DNA from: Sanderia malayensis | Lineage: Eukaryota; Cnidaria; Scyphozoa; Semaeostomeae; Pelagiidae | Assembly (NCBI GenBank): GCA_013076295.1 | Contig: RQOL01000374.1 | Span: 868,001 to 932,000, forward strand | Length of the DNA stretch: 64,000 nt | Direction of reading: 5' to 3' | Program-made: the position numbers and the translations under genes | Part shown: positions 11,731-24,420 of the stretch, one piece after another | Layout of the letters: each line of letters begins with the position of its first letter | Numbering within the stretch: the first letter of the stretch is position 1 | Notes under the pieces: model-generated | Databases searched by the model: none | Seen by the model: only the letters and a program-made list of their open reading frames with translations | What the model was told of the DNA's origin: nothing

Positions 11731-12429
11731 TTACATTCAACAACAAATTACTATATCAACCTTATACTAAAATCTGAGCGGTAAAGGTGTTGCGCTCAAA
11801 GGCTTCTCTTCGCCAGTTTTGTACCCACGGTTGCGAGAATCTGGCCGCTCTATTTATTTTCAAAACTACTCGGAGGTCTTCCCAGTAACGTGTATATTTG
11901 CAACGCCGTATTGCTTTTTCCAAATTCGTTTTGGTTTTCGAGATATTTCCAATTTTCGAACTCGAAAAATCTTCGTCCTTTGTTTTCCCGTAATCAGGCC
12001 TTTCTCTTTCGTGTGAGAGGATGGAGTGCGTGCTGTTCTTTCGCCTTTTGTTTTGCGTGCGGGGGGACGTGTCCAGAGCTTTGACGCGTACTGAAGCTTT
12101 TGAATCGAACAAAACGTGTTGTGCTCCGCGACCCCCTGACAATCACGGCGTCTGGATGATGTTATGTTTCTGCAAAAATCGATCGTGCGTTGTTTTGCGT
12201 TGCTAAGCCTTTTCGAAACAATGAAACCCTGTTACGTTTCGCACTTATTTGTTTGCGTCCTTTGTTACCGTGACTGTTGGTTGACAAGGAAAGTGTGCAA
12301 TTCATTTTTGATTTTCGAAGTTGGGGATGGGCTGGGCAGGCAAACCGAATGGATTTTTTTCTTTGGATGGCTGTTTTATTTTTGCTGCCGTTTTACTCGA
12401 GATTTCCAACTAAAAGCTTCAGGATTTAA

Positions 12430-13650
12430 CTGGTAAGTGGCTAAGTTGTTTCTGTTTGCCTTTACTAAATTTCTTTGTACCTTCTTATCTTGATTTCAAT
12501 ATATTCAGGTCAACTGGTTTTTAGAATTTTTTACGCGTTCTAAATTTCTAAATAATTCTTTGCTTTAGAAACCTCCACGTCCACTGTACTAAATCGAATA
12601 CTAAAATGATGAATTATCAAATTCTGCTTTTATAATTACAGGTCTGGATACAACGATCTAAATAAGGAATTTCAGAAACAGCAATTTCGTGATTTCACTC
12701 AACTGAAAGCCTTCAAAGCACGTGGTGCAGTTGTCTAAAAGCTATTTTACCCTAAATTGCCATCAACTGGAATTTTACTTGAATGTCACTCTCCAAAACT
12801 GTTACGAGTAGAACTCTACTGGTAAGTGGCTAAGTTGTTTCTGTTTGCCTTTACTAAATTTCTTTGTACCTTCTTATCTTGATTTCAATATGTTCAGGTC
12901 AACTGGTTTTTAGAAATTTTTACGCGTTCTAAATTTCTAAATAATTCTTTGTTTAGAAATCTCCACTGTACTAAATTGAATACTAAAACGATGAATGATC
13001 AAATTCTGCTTTTATATTTACAGGACTGGATACAACGATCTAAATAAGGAATTTCAGAAACAGCAATTTCGTGATTTCACTCAACTGAACTGAAAGCCTT
13101 CAAAGCACGTGGTGCAGTTGTCTAAAAGCTATTTTACCCTCCTTTGCCATCAACTGGAATTTTACTTGAATGTTACTCTTCAGAACTGTTACGAGGAGAA
13201 CTCTACTGGTAAGTGGCTAAGTTGTTTCTATTTGCCTTTACTAAACTTCTTTGTGTCCTTCTTATCGTGTTTTAAAGATATTCTGATGAGCTGGTTTATA
13301 GAAATTTTTACGCATTCTAAATTTCTAAATAATTCCTTGCTTTAGAAATCCCCGCTATACTAAATCGAATACTAAAACGATGAATTATCAAATTCTGCTT
13401 TTATAATTACAGGTCTGGATACAACGATCTAAATCACGAATTTCAGAAAGAGCAATTTCGGGATTTCACCGAAGGCGTTCTAAACCATTGTTCTAAACAG
13501 GTGGAGTTGCCTAAAAGCTATTTTGCTGAATTACTATTGCCGACTTGCCATCCGCCTGCTAACATAGTGGATTCGTCGTTCAAACACATCAATTTCTTTC
13601 TGGACCAGATAAACGCTGGAAAGGTTGCTTCAATTCCACTTGGATTCTAA
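12430..13650 (+). repeat. Three tandem 389-bp exon-intron-like units
   Basis: GGTAAGTGGCTAAGTTGTTT occurs at about 12431, 12820 and 13208. Each time it is followed by about 215 bp ending in a pyrimidine-rich TTTACAGG(T/A)CTGG, then by about 175 bp of exon-like sequence. This has the form of a GT-AG intron plus exon duplicated twice. In the first two copies the exon frame (SGYNDLNKEFQKQQFRDFTQ) is closed by a TAA. In the third copy it stays open for about 79 codons to a stop near 13650 (ends KVASIPLGF). It may be a captured gene fragment carried by the Helitron. The product is not recognised. Confidence 0.65.
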
Positions 13651-14449
13651 AAGTGCCTGTCACTGAGCATGATTCGCTATTCAAAACACGAAAGTTGTGG
13701 ATTTTGGCCTGTGAAAGATGTGAGTAAATTGTTTAAAAACTTTCATGATCTGCTGTATTTAAAAGCACTTACATTGAATCATTTTCGACTGGTACCTGGG
13801 TGTTCAGAAGCATTCAACTTTGGGGCCCCTCTAAATTTTTCATAATAGGCTTTCGTATTGCTTTCATGGAATTCATGTAGTTATAAACATGCGTTATTGA
13901 GTGCCAATTGGTGTATTAAAATTGTGTATTTATTAATCGAAATCTCGAATGAAATTGATAAATTCAGTCCGATTATGTACTCACAAATCTGATCCTTTGT
14001 TCACAAAGTTTCTCTGCATGGGGTTCGAGTTGAGGGGTTTCTGTCACACTGGCTAAAATAGCTGCTGAAAATAGTGCATGGGGAAAACATGGACCCGGAA
14101 CAACTTGGAATGGCAATCGGGGCTCGGGATTACATGCATCGTGTGCTCGGGAGAGATTTCATCTGTATTTTTTAAATTGTTTATTCTTTAATCAAAATCT
14201 CGAATCCAGTGGATCAATTCATTCGCAATGGTTCTGATGTATTGTTCACGGAGCTTCTTCTCTGCGTGGGATTTGAGTTGAGGCGTTTCTGCCACACTGA
14301 ATAAAGTGCTGGATTTCTCGCATCACGAGAAAACATAGACCTGGAACAACGTGGAATCAAAACCGGGGCTCGGGGGTTCCATGGACCGTGTGTTCGGGGA
14401 ATGGATGGAACTAATAAAACTTGCATAAGTTCAACTGAAAGTATATTAC

Positions 14450-14820
14450 TTTGCGTGTCCATCCCACTTTTTTGACGATCGCTGTTCCACTCAGACCGAA
14501 GGCCAAAACAACAGAAGCTCACACCACTTCTGTTTAAGATCACTGTCCCATTCAGGCCGAAGGCCAAAACAACATAAACCCACCCCACTTTTGTTCAAGA
14601 TCACTGTCCCACTCAGGTCGAAGGCCAAAACAACAGAAATTCACCCCACTTCTGTTTAAGATCGCTGTCCCACTCAGGTCAAAGGCCAAAACAACATAAC
14701 CCCACCCCATTTTCGTTGAAGATTGCTTTCCCACTCAGATCGAAGGCCAAAACAACTGAAACCCACCCCACTTTTTTTGAAGATTGCTGCTCCACTCACA
14801 TCGAAGGCCAACACACTAGG
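14450..14820 (-). repeat. 60-bp Helitron array, about 6 copies (H2)
   Basis: Units contain CCCACTCAGGTCGAAGGCC and CCACCCCACTTTTGTTCAAG. The array lies directly upstream of the 3' terminal hairpin, the same position as the larger array of H3. Confidence 0.85.
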
Positions 14821-14853
14821 GAGGTGGCGCGCGAAGCGCGCCAGCCTTCCTAG

Positions 14854-17027
14854 TCTATAATATATAAGAGCTGTCATCACGTGATGTGCTCTAAACAAAA
14901 GAAAACTCGCCCTCCGTTGTCAATGAACTCCTCCTACAGTTTTCGGTCAAGCGCCGCGAAAGACGCACCGATCTGCTCGACGTATCCTTGGGAAGTAAAA
15001 TGAGAATTGCTTTTCGTGAATTTCTCTTTCGTTTTCGAGATATTCAGCTTTTTCTGAATCGAAAACTTTCCCAGGAAGTCTATTGTTTTTTTCAAAAGAA
15101 TCGGCCTCACTTGGCACAGGAAGCAAATTTCCACCTCCATTCTCGAGTGGTTTTCTCCGGAATTATTCATAAATTCATTTCGAAAATTCCACATAACGTT
15201 AGCATGGAGCTCGCCCAGCAGCTCGGGTTTTTCGCTTTTCGATGTTCCAATTACTTCCAGAGATGTGCCCAAGTTAAACTAAACTACTGAGATCTCATCT
15301 CTACATGTTGTTTCCAGCGAAAGCCATTCTGCCCTCGAGTCAGGATTTACGTCACTATTTGAAATTTGATATATTTTGGTATTAGTCATTCCAACATCGG
15401 AGACAGCTATCTTTAAAACACCGAATCCGGAATCTGGAATCTGGAATACGGAATCGAAAATGAGGAAATCTAGAATAGCATACCAGATGTGATAAAGAGC
15501 AGCATAAAAATGGCTTCCTCTTGGCAAACAATCACAACATGGGCCGGGGAAGAATGCAATTGCAAGTTATGCTTTATATTGTAAATATCTTTACAGTATG
15601 TTAAATGTTTAAACAAGAATAACTATTATTATAGATTCAACATTTCGAATTCCGTATTCCGAAATTCGCATTCGGGAATTCGAATTCCATATTCCGCAAT
15701 CGGTGCTCTACAGATGGTCGATCTGAGACAATATGTTGAAACATCGAAGACATCGAGGAGGAAGGGACGGTTCCACTGGACCTGAGGAATGAAAATGTTC
15801 CGCTATTCCACTCACATCGAAGGCCAAAACAATAGAAACCCACCCCACTTTTCTTCAAGGTAACTGTCCCAGTCACATCGAAGGCCACAACAATAGAAAT
15901 CCACCCCACTTTTGTTGAAGATCACTGTCCCACTCACATCCAAGGCCAAAACAATAAAAACCCACCCCACGTTTGTTCAAGATCACTGTTCCACTCACAT
16001 CAAAGGCCAAAACAATATAAATCCACCCTACTTTTCTTCAAGATCACTGTCCCACTTACATCAAAGGCCAAAACAATGGAAATCCACCCCACTTTTGTTG
16101 AAGATCACTGTCCCATTCACATCGAAGGCCAAAACAATAGAAATCTACCCCATGTTTCTTCAAGATCACTGTCCCACTTACATCGAAGGCCAAGCAATAG
16201 AAATCCACCCCACTTTTGTTCAAGATCACTGTCCCACTCACATCAAAGGCCAAAGCAATAGAAATCCACCCCACTTTTGTTGAAGATCACTGTCCCACTC
16301 ACATCGAAGGCCAAAACAATAGAAATTCACCCCACTTTTGTTGAAGATCACTGTCCCACTCACATCAAAGGCCAAAACAATAAAAACCCACCCCACTTTT
16401 CTTCAAGATAACTGTCCCACTCACATGGAAGGCCAAAACAATAGAAATCCACCCCACTTTTGTTGAAGATCACTGTCCCACTCACATCGAAGGCCAAAAC
16501 AATAGAAATCCACTCCACTTTTGTTGAAGATCAGTGACCCACTCACATCGAAGGCCAAAACAACAGAAACCCACTCCACGTTTGTTGAATATCACTGTTA
16601 CACTCAGATCGAAGGCCAAAATAACAGAAACCCACCCCAATTTTCTTCAAGATCACTGTCCCACTCACATGGAAGGCCAAAACAATAGAAATGCACCCCA
16701 CTTTTCTTCAAGATCACTGTCCCACTCACATCGAAGGCCAAAACAATAGAAATTCACCCCACTTTTGTTGAAGATCGCTGTTCCACTCACATCGAAGGCC
16801 AAAACAAAAGAAACCCACCCCACCTTTGTTCAAGATCGCTGTTACACTCAGATCGAAGGCCAAAATAACAGAAACCCACCCCACTTTTGTTCAAGATCGC
16901 TGTTCCACTCAGATCGAAGGCCAAAATAACAGAAACCCACCCCACTTTTGTTCAAGATCGCTGTTCCACTCACATCGTAGGCCAAAACACTAGGGAGGTG
17001 GTGCGCGAAGCGCGCCAGCCTTCCTAG
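14854..17027 (+). mobile_element. Non-autonomous Helitron H3, complete, fused to H2
   Basis: The copy begins TCTATAATATATAAGAGC directly after the CTAG that ends H2. It finishes with the hairpin TGCGCGAAGCGCGCC and CTAG at 17024-17027, followed by T. The 2,174 bp carry no Rep/helicase gene. Two AT-rich stretches at 15410-15480 and 15640-15710 hold GGAATC/GATTCC-type short inverted repeats. The final 1.2 kb is a 60-bp tandem array. The ends match Helitron rules: 5' TC, 3' hairpin plus CTRR, A/T target. Confidence 0.75.
15800..16990. repeat. 60-61-bp tandem array, about 19 copies (H3)
   Basis: The consensus unit contains CACTGTCCCACTCACATCG, AAGGCCAAAACAATAGAAA and CCACCCCACTTTTGTTGAAG. Copies differ by a few substitutions. 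Open frames across the array on both strands are a by-product of the repeat. Confidence 0.9.
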
Positions 17028-17374
17028 TAATATATTATATTGTATGCATACTGTAGAAAAATTAATACGGATATAATAATTTTAAGTAAAATTCAAAAAT
17101 AACAGTACAATCAATTAATGTTGTTGTCTAGGACACTGAGATGAATCATAATGATTTTCGAGCCCAGTGCCCTAGGTTAAGGTAGATCAACAATTATTAT
17201 AATGCAATATTTTATCGTCTCGATGATGAATTTGAAAAAAATTTACGATTAATCATAACTAAACATAACAGAAAATACAGATAAAAGTTGAAGAAAAAAC
17301 AAAAGAGGAAAAGGAAAGAGGGGTAGGCGGCGGTTGACAAATTGGGTTACTTGTTTTTGGTGAGAAAATCAGGA
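17028..17374. other. Gap between Helitron H3 and the 12-kb element
   Basis: AT-rich, with no gene. A short imperfect inverted repeat built on CTAGGACACTG / CAGTGCCCTAG spans 17129-17195. Confidence 0.4.
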
Positions 17375-17455
17375 ATAAAAAGAGCCAAAATTTGGTTCTT
17401 CTCCAACCACTGTAACAATAGGCAATATAACAATTAAATGAAAACGAGGCAACTT
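17375..17455 (+). repeat. Left 81-bp terminal inverted repeat
   Basis: Starts ATAAAAAGAGCCAAAATTTG and ends CGAGGCAACTT. The reverse complement of 29429-29509 aligns over the full length; the difference seen is G versus C in AAATGAAAAC / AAATCAAAAC. Confidence 0.9.
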
Positions 17456-17481
17456 ACCATGGATACAACGTATCCATGGTA
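17455..17481. repeat. Perfect 12-bp hairpin at inner TIR edge
   Basis: TACCATGGATAC, loop AAC, GTATCCATGGTA. It directly follows the left terminal repeat, and TATCCATG is repeated once more at 17484-17491. It could be a transposase binding site or promoter element; the right end lacks an equivalent. Confidence 0.8.
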
Positions 17482-17600
17482 AGTATCCATGAAAATTTTT
17501 CAAATTTAATGGCCGCCATAAATTTCATTCCGCCATATAATTCGTTGGTCAATTTTGTTAATTTTAGCTCACTTTAAATTGCTATTTGAGCATTCCAGTT

Positions 17601-19989
17601 ATGGATAATGACAAGAACAACTCAAATAATGTGTTTCATGGGAACTTTCGTTCTGTTGCTGGAAGGCCAGACCTTGGTTTAAGCACTCAATCTCAGCACT
17701 TTGCCCCATTACGTGACCAAGAGGAAAACCTTTCGAACTTAAACAACGAACAAGAAGAACCAGTTGTAACTGGAATGCCTTTCAGCATTTTATCACCCAT
17801 GGATGGCCTGCCAGCTTATTCAATGTTTCCGACTTTACCCAAACTGGGACGACGAAAAAGACCGAAGATAAGGAAACGGATAGCGCAGGGGGAGGGAGGA
17901 GGATCACGAACAGAACTTGCAATTGGAGCAAATGCCGAACAACTAATCGGCATTGTAGATCTTGCTACGGCTTTAGGAAGAGAAGGTCTTGTGCTAAATT
18001 CTTGTCACTATTAATACTTTTTTATCAACATTTATTTTCATAGACATGTAGGTACTTGTAAATAAAACGAAATTACAGGCCTTCCTACATCCTAACAGCT
18101 TCAGAAAGACGCACTTGTAATTCCAAATGATATAAAGACAAAAAAATGCGTTTAACGTATCCGTCACAAGATTTGAATAAGTTCATTATACAGTCTGGTG
18201 GTTATACCAATGGAAGTTCATCTCATAATTGCCTATGGAATTACCTATAGAATTATTTTATTAAGCAATCATATTGTATGGAGTTTTATGCAAATGAACA
18301 GGAAGATGTTCATGCAGATTTTCAAGAAAGATATTGCAAACCCAACCCTATCTTAAAGGCCAGTTGGTGGTAAATTATGTGTGATAAATGTTTTATGTTC
18401 TCAGAATTTGAAGTGGCCAGTGAGGGTATGGACATGGATACTGATAATGACATTGAAGACAGCCAAGATGGTGGTGACAGTTTAGAATGTGTAGACAATG
18501 CCATTATGATTCCACAGGTATGTTCACTCATTTGATTTATTTGCACAATATTAATAAGTTTGTAAGAAATTGTTGCTTGAGCCAATGGAAACAATCAGCA
18601 AGTAGACCTTTATTATATCTGGCTTTTTACATAATTGTTTTGTTTTATGGGCATGGTTTTATTTTTGAAAACCTCTGATCTGCACTAATGTAATCTGAAA
18701 TTTTGAAACACAGTGTCTGCAGATAGAGTACTCCTTGGCATTTTGCTAAGCTGAGTCCTCTGCTTGAGATTGTGCCTTGGATTTATCGTAATTGCCAGGC
18801 TACTAATTGCAATTTTGACAGATAAAATATGTTCTATGAGAATATATGTGAACCATTTGTTTTGTAGTTTTCTTCATAGCCAAGGCTCTATCTCAAATTA
18901 TCTGTACTGATGAGACCTTAAAGGTCGAAACACTGTTTACCCACTAATTTTTTTCTACTTGTTTGATTATGTATTCAGTTGCTTGAGATTGGATTGTTTT
19001 CAGGTGGATACAGCAGAAAGCTACTTGTTTCAAGTTCTGAAGGCAAAATCAGTAATGATTCTAAATGCCAATTGTGATTATTTGATTCAGGATTTTGATA
19101 CTGAAAAGCAAATTCTCAAGGTATATATAGTTATTGGGGCAAGAATGGTGATACATATGTCATAATTATAGCTGTAAATGTAATTCCTTGCCATAGGTCA
19201 TCATTTTTGGTTTACTTCATCTGTGAAAATTCAACAGTTATGCAAGATATTCATTTTGTTTGGTACCAATGTGTAGTTTGTGTTTCCAGTTGATGCAACA
19301 ATAAACAACTAGACCTGTTGAGATGCAAAGTTTTGTTTTTTACTTCTTATAGCATCAACGGTATTGTATAGTATCCAGATCACCCATTAAGTTTGCAGAC
19401 TGTTCTGACTGGGTTTATTTTTGCACATGTGGCAATGGAAGAATGGAATTTGTTGAAGGTTTGAATAAGGAGATACACCAAAATGTTCAGGGTGGGTAAA
19501 CTAAACTACTTTTTATTTATGTGGTAAAATGTGTTTCCATTTGTCCTTACAAGTTGCAATATATTTCATAAAACTACAGTACTGTCAACTAATGAGAGGT
19601 TGGTAAAGAAACTTTATTTCAAGATTTCAGAGATATGATCAAAGAAAGTTTTCCTGATTGTCTACATATGCAGATTTGCAAGAAAGTTTCAGATGCTTGG
19701 GAGTCCATTAATGGGGTTTTGATGCAAAGAAACAACGGTTTGAACTGCAATTATTTTTATTTTATATAATGGTGTAGAACCCACCTTCAGACCTGTCATA
19801 TAAAGTGTGAGGAGAGAATTTGCCAGCTCTCTGTAATTCTAGGCAAAAAGGCAAAAGGAATCACGAGGTGTGGTCACATCGAGAGGAAGGACCAGGGTTG
19901 CACTGCTTCGATTAGTCTAGCTATTCAGTGGGCCCTTTGTGCTTAGCACATAAACCAATACCTTACGAAGATAGTAAGCGTATTTGCCT

Positions 19990-20023
<34 letters not shown>

Positions 20024-23000
20024 TGTGTAAGAGGTAGTCCAGTGTGAATATATGATATTTCAATCGTTGACCTCAAATTAATTACAAAATGTTTTTAATA
20101 ATTCGGTAGAGGATATCTATGTAAATAACATGTCAAAAATCGACATGGATGACAACGAGGAAACCCCCATTGTCCAGCCTTGAAGTTTTTTTTGCTCAAA
20201 CGATCTCTTTCTTCAAAAATCGACATTCCTTGGTCCTCGTTACTCGCTGAAATTATGGTTGGCATACAGTGTTTTCGTTGAAAAAGTTTGCATCTTTTCA
20301 TGAAAGCTTGAACACGTAAATTTTCAAAAACAATGAAATTGTGAAGCTCGAATGGAAAATATCATTGATTTTCTTTCACTTTTAGCCATAGACAGGAAAA
20401 TTCTTATAAAATCTAGCAATCAGGGTAACCGGAATTTTGTCTTTTGAAACATGTTGCTGGGGGTTTGGGTTTCAAAATCCGTCGGGGGTCAAAAGTGTTC
20501 GGCCGGGGGGTCATGCTACTACTTACGTCATGTCTGGAGGGTCAATGAATTTTTTTAAGCCAAACTTCTGCAAAATTGATAACAAACGGAAGAGAATTTT
20601 AAACTGAGCGAAAAACGTATAAGAATTGGGGCCATAAGTTTGGTATTAATTTTGCTGAGTTTTGATCAACCAAATTTCACCGATCCCCAGATATGATATG
20701 GGCAGTAACATGACCCTCGGGCAAAAATGTTTTTGTCCCCCCGGCGGATTGGATTTTGAAACCCAAACCCCCCAGCAACATGTTTCAAAAAATAGAATTC
20801 CGGTTACCTGGTTGCTAGATCCTTATAAGAATTTCCGTCTACCATAAATTCGATTTGTTGTCTTAAAAACCACCCACCTCTAATATACTCTAATATTTTG
20901 TTTTCAGCCACCGTGATTTGTGTGTTTCTTGCCAGATATTGTTGTCAACTCTTGATATCTTTAAAGATGTAAAACGTAGACATGCTTTGGGTTATCTAAC
21001 AATAGAAAAAGGAATTTTGGCAATTATTTTGAAGTATTTTGATACATTGACTGCACTAACAATTACTTTTTGCTTTACAGATGTATTGTTGGAACATTGG
21101 TACCACCAGGTGCTGTAATGGCATTAATGTTATATTTTGTTTTCATGATTCTTCAACAAATTAATTCTCATTCTTTTTGAGATAATTATTTTGCATTACG
21201 CATTTGTTTTTAAAGGATTTTCCCACTATTCTGGACTTACCCTTTTCCAAAAAATCACTTGCTTGTGTTCGACCACAGAGTGGTACTTATGGAGTAGTAG
21301 GTGTCGATCGAAAAGGATTCAGATGTTTAACTTGCAGCCATGGTCGTCATTCTTGTCCGCACGTGACATGCATAAAGTTTGAGCTTGAAAGGGATAGTGA
21401 AAATGTTCCCGAGTTCTTATACGAGTTGGTAGAAGAGCATAGCAGTCTGAAAGCTCTGATTAGACGTCCATATGTTCGCCACGCAATTTCAAAAAATCAA
21501 ATTCCTGCGCAAGTTGTTCAAACTCAAAAAAGCATTTTTAATGGCCACTTGAATTCATCGGTTGAAGAAATAACTACAGGGGATAACAAAGTGCTAAGGC
21601 TGATTCCCGATGATGATAAATTTTGCTTCTGTTCCCATGAGTTTGCTGTAGTTAAATGGAGCGAGGACAAAAAGAATCTCTTTACACTGAAGAATATTCT
21701 TGAGGTTTCAGGTTTGCGAATTTATATCAGTATACTCCCCATGTTTTTAATCACAAACAACTTTTACTTTACATTCCGACACTACAAGCACGAACAAAAC
21801 TCCCGATTGAGAATACAAAAAATGTAATGAATGTAACTTTTGCTGTGGGGGACTGTTGCCATTAAGGAATAACGTGCACGATGTGTGGTCTCAATCGAAC
21901 ACATTAAACTCTTATTCCAACCAGAGGCGCATTTATCCTTGATTACAACGGACATAAAACATTGCATTTTTTCTTAGAAAGGCAGTGCGTTGTTATTACT
22001 GAAATTGGGAAATAGCTAAGAAAGTTTGAGTGCTCAGTTTAACAAAATGAACAGTGCTTACGGAATTTGAGGAAAAGTTCTCAAAAAAGAGAGGGGACTG
22101 TTGCAAGATAATTGTACAGGGCTTAGAGCCTTTACAGAAGCCACATGTTTGATTTACATCATTTTCATTGTCACATTACTTTCTGCAGTACCATACAAGA
22201 TATGTGGAAATGTTTCATGCCGATCAATTCAAAATTATGATGGTTGCTCAAAAGGTATACTAAACATGGGAGATTATCTTGTTAGACACGACATTTTGAG
22301 AAGCTATATGAACAACTTTATTACCGGAAACAGGTGAGTGAATCACGAACTTCATCAACAAACTTTCCTAGTAGCTAAAGCATTAGTATAAATGAATTGA
22401 TATCTGATATACATAGCTTACCATGCATTCATGTTATTGCAGCCAAAGTCTTATCAGTTATCTTGAGGTTTTGAAGTTAAACTTGGAGGATTCTGGGCAA
22501 CTGAGACAATATTGCCTTAGTTATTATCAGCTTGGAAGTAGTTGGCTTGCCTATTTGCGTCTACTGGATATTGATTTCGGCACGTGTTTTGAATGTTCCA
22601 TTTGTGGACGCTATCCCAAAGTCATCCTTTGTGATGCAACATCGTTAGGGCATAGGCAGATATATGCCACTCAAATTGAAATGCAGCAGCAAGTCCAAGG
22701 AAATGTGATGCTAAAAGGAAGATAAGTATAGCTAGACAATGTTAAGTTTTACATGTATTTTAGAACACAATCCTGTTTTTGCACTGCATTCGTCCATTTA
22801 ATGCATCCCAGGTCTTATTGTCGATTTTTATTCATCTTTACTAGCTTTCAGGATCGTATTTTCATAAACGATTCTGCTACAAGAAAGTCATTTCGAAGTT
22901 TGGCCAAAACAAGGGAAATCGATCCAGAAGAACGCTTGAAATTGAACCAACTGCTTCAAAGCAAACATCCAAGCTTGTTCCGAGTGCTGTCCGAATGCGA

Positions 23001-24387
23001 AGAGCTCTACACTGGAATTGCACATGTACCAGATAGTGTTTGGGTGCTTTTCCAATGTTTGTCATCTAGTTCGCCTGTGGTGTCTTACTTTCCTCTTTCT
23101 GACACTCTTGATAAGCTAATGAGTGATCTGGCAAACGGTTTGATCATTCGAAAAGAACCCAAACGTCTTCTCGATCTGCAAACAATTGCCCCCATTATCT
23201 TTGGTGTTCTGAAAGGACTACCATCTAGTCGATTATCCAAGAATTGGCTTGATCTGTTCTCTTCACTAAGAGTAACATCAAAAGCATGCTTTTCCAACGA
23301 ACAGCATAATCTTGGATTGCCGACAGAGTCAAATTGTGAACTTTCGCATCCGTCTTTTTTCCCTGCATGGCCTGCTTTGTGTGATAGAGGTTTTTATGAA
23401 ATGGATTGCAGTAGGACAAATGCTAGAGAACGTTGCAATAAGCTGTAAACTGGCCATCCAAATCTTGTGTCAGGAATATTTACAGTTTACTGCGAACGCG
23501 GTAAGAAAAATCTCGCTACATCATCTTTCCATCTGGTGCCTAGTCCTATATATTTAAAATATGATGTAAACAAAAAACCGAAACAGCCAATCTAAGCAAT
23601 ATCTACAAAAGCATGTCATTATTTTTGTAGAAATATGTTACGGTTTTGAAGTGATGGATTCTCCAGAGTCGGTGAATGTGCCTTTCACTATTGTGCGTAC
23701 TCGATTTCCATCAGGTGAGATTAATAGCATTACCTTCGGGCTGAACATTGTGAAATTTGTCCATTTCCTTTATTATTCGAAGAAGTGGTAGCTTTTGAAG
23801 AATCAACTACAACACTTGCAAATGTTGTTTTTAAGTACAAAGTTACTTCTTCCTTTTCAGCTCCAGAACTGAGAGTATATGACAACTGCTGTCATCTTCA
23901 TGAATATTGTTTGAACAGGGATCCAGTATATTTCAAATCTTGTCTTTTCTTGGTAGACAGGTTTCACTGGAAAAACCACATTGGTTAGTTTTTATAAACT
24001 GTTCTGATACTGTTTAGACTTTAAACATGCATGCATTTTACTCCAGAGTAGAACGCATGTAATGCATGTTTATTTAAAATATGATGCACTGCTACAAATT
24101 GAAAGCAATCACAGCAACAAATATAAACAAAAAAGGCAACCATCAAATCCGATTATTTTTTTGAACAAAACTGCATCTTAATTTTCAATTTTGAATTTTC
24201 AGGTTGTGCAGAAAGCTATAATGTATGCAACTATCCGCAATACGAAAAGCTCAATACTCAAGTCAATGAACAACGAAATTCAACGTTAAAGATTTTGAGA
24301 AACCAATTATCTTACATGACGCCTGATAACTTCAAACGCCACTGCGCATTGTTCATGATGCACAGAAACAAAAAGAAGAATGCATAG
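17601..24387 (+). CDS. KDZ-superfamily (HMGXB3-like) transposase, multi-exon
   Basis: Exons inferred from GT-AG sites: 17601-about 18010, 18405-18517, 19004-19120, 19353-about 19491, 20908-20968, 21081-21109, 21216-21703, 22189-22333, 22443-about 22725, 22852-about 23500, 23631-23714, 23861-23983 and 24203-24387. Exon 1 encodes a basic GRRKRPKIRKR stretch. The 21216 exon has a SWIM/CxC4-like cluster, FRCLTCSHGRHSCPHV. Later exons give CFECSICGRYPKVILCDATS, YGFEVMDSPES, VYDNCCHLHEYCLNRDP and FLVDRFHWKNHIGCAESYN, hallmarks of KDZ transposases and of HMGXB3 with its CxC4 cluster. The Asp residues in ILCDATS and VYDNCC and a Glu in QVNEQRNS are candidate catalytic residues (inference). There may be a frameshift near 23410 and the exon-9 donor is not canonical. 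It reads out from the left TIR of the 12-kb element. Confidence 0.75.
19990..20023. repeat. (TCAA)n microsatellite, possible SINE/LINE tail
   Basis: Eight or so TCAA units in an intron. The 150 bp before it show no coding sense, and the abrupt simple-repeat tail resembles the 3' end of a short retroelement. Confidence 0.7.
20388..20845. repeat. Fold-back element (MITE-like) in intron
   Basis: The arms are inverted copies of about 110 bp or more: the left arm includes GGTAACCGGAATT, GAAACATGTTGCTGGGGG and TTTGGGTTTCAAAATCC; the right arm is its reverse complement with about 10-15 percent differences. Arms join through about 230 bp of less conserved sequence. It sits between the 19353 and 20908 exons of the KDZ-like gene. 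No target duplication could be fixed. Confidence 0.75.
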
Positions 24388-24420
24388 GTAAAAATGCTTA
24401 ATTTTATTCTGATATAACTG

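Larger units (their letters stand above)
11785..14853 (+). mobile_element. Non-autonomous Helitron H2 (5' end uncertain)
   Basis: The 3' end is clear: a GC hairpin GGCGCGCGAAGCGCGCC at about 14826-14842, ten bases, then CTAG at 14850-14853. It is identical in design to the end of H3. The first 250 bp are distantly similar to the start of H3 (GAGATATT near a TCGAAAA motif), so the 5' terminus is near 11773-11790, though no clean A|TC end is evident. The interior holds a triplicated exon-intron-like unit and a short 60-bp repeat array. No helicase gene is seen. Confidence 0.6.

Noticed and set aside
15637..16749. ORFs on both strands in the 60-bp array (HRRPKQ, AFDVSGTV)
   Set aside because: Translation of the Helitron tandem repeat; no conserved start or family.
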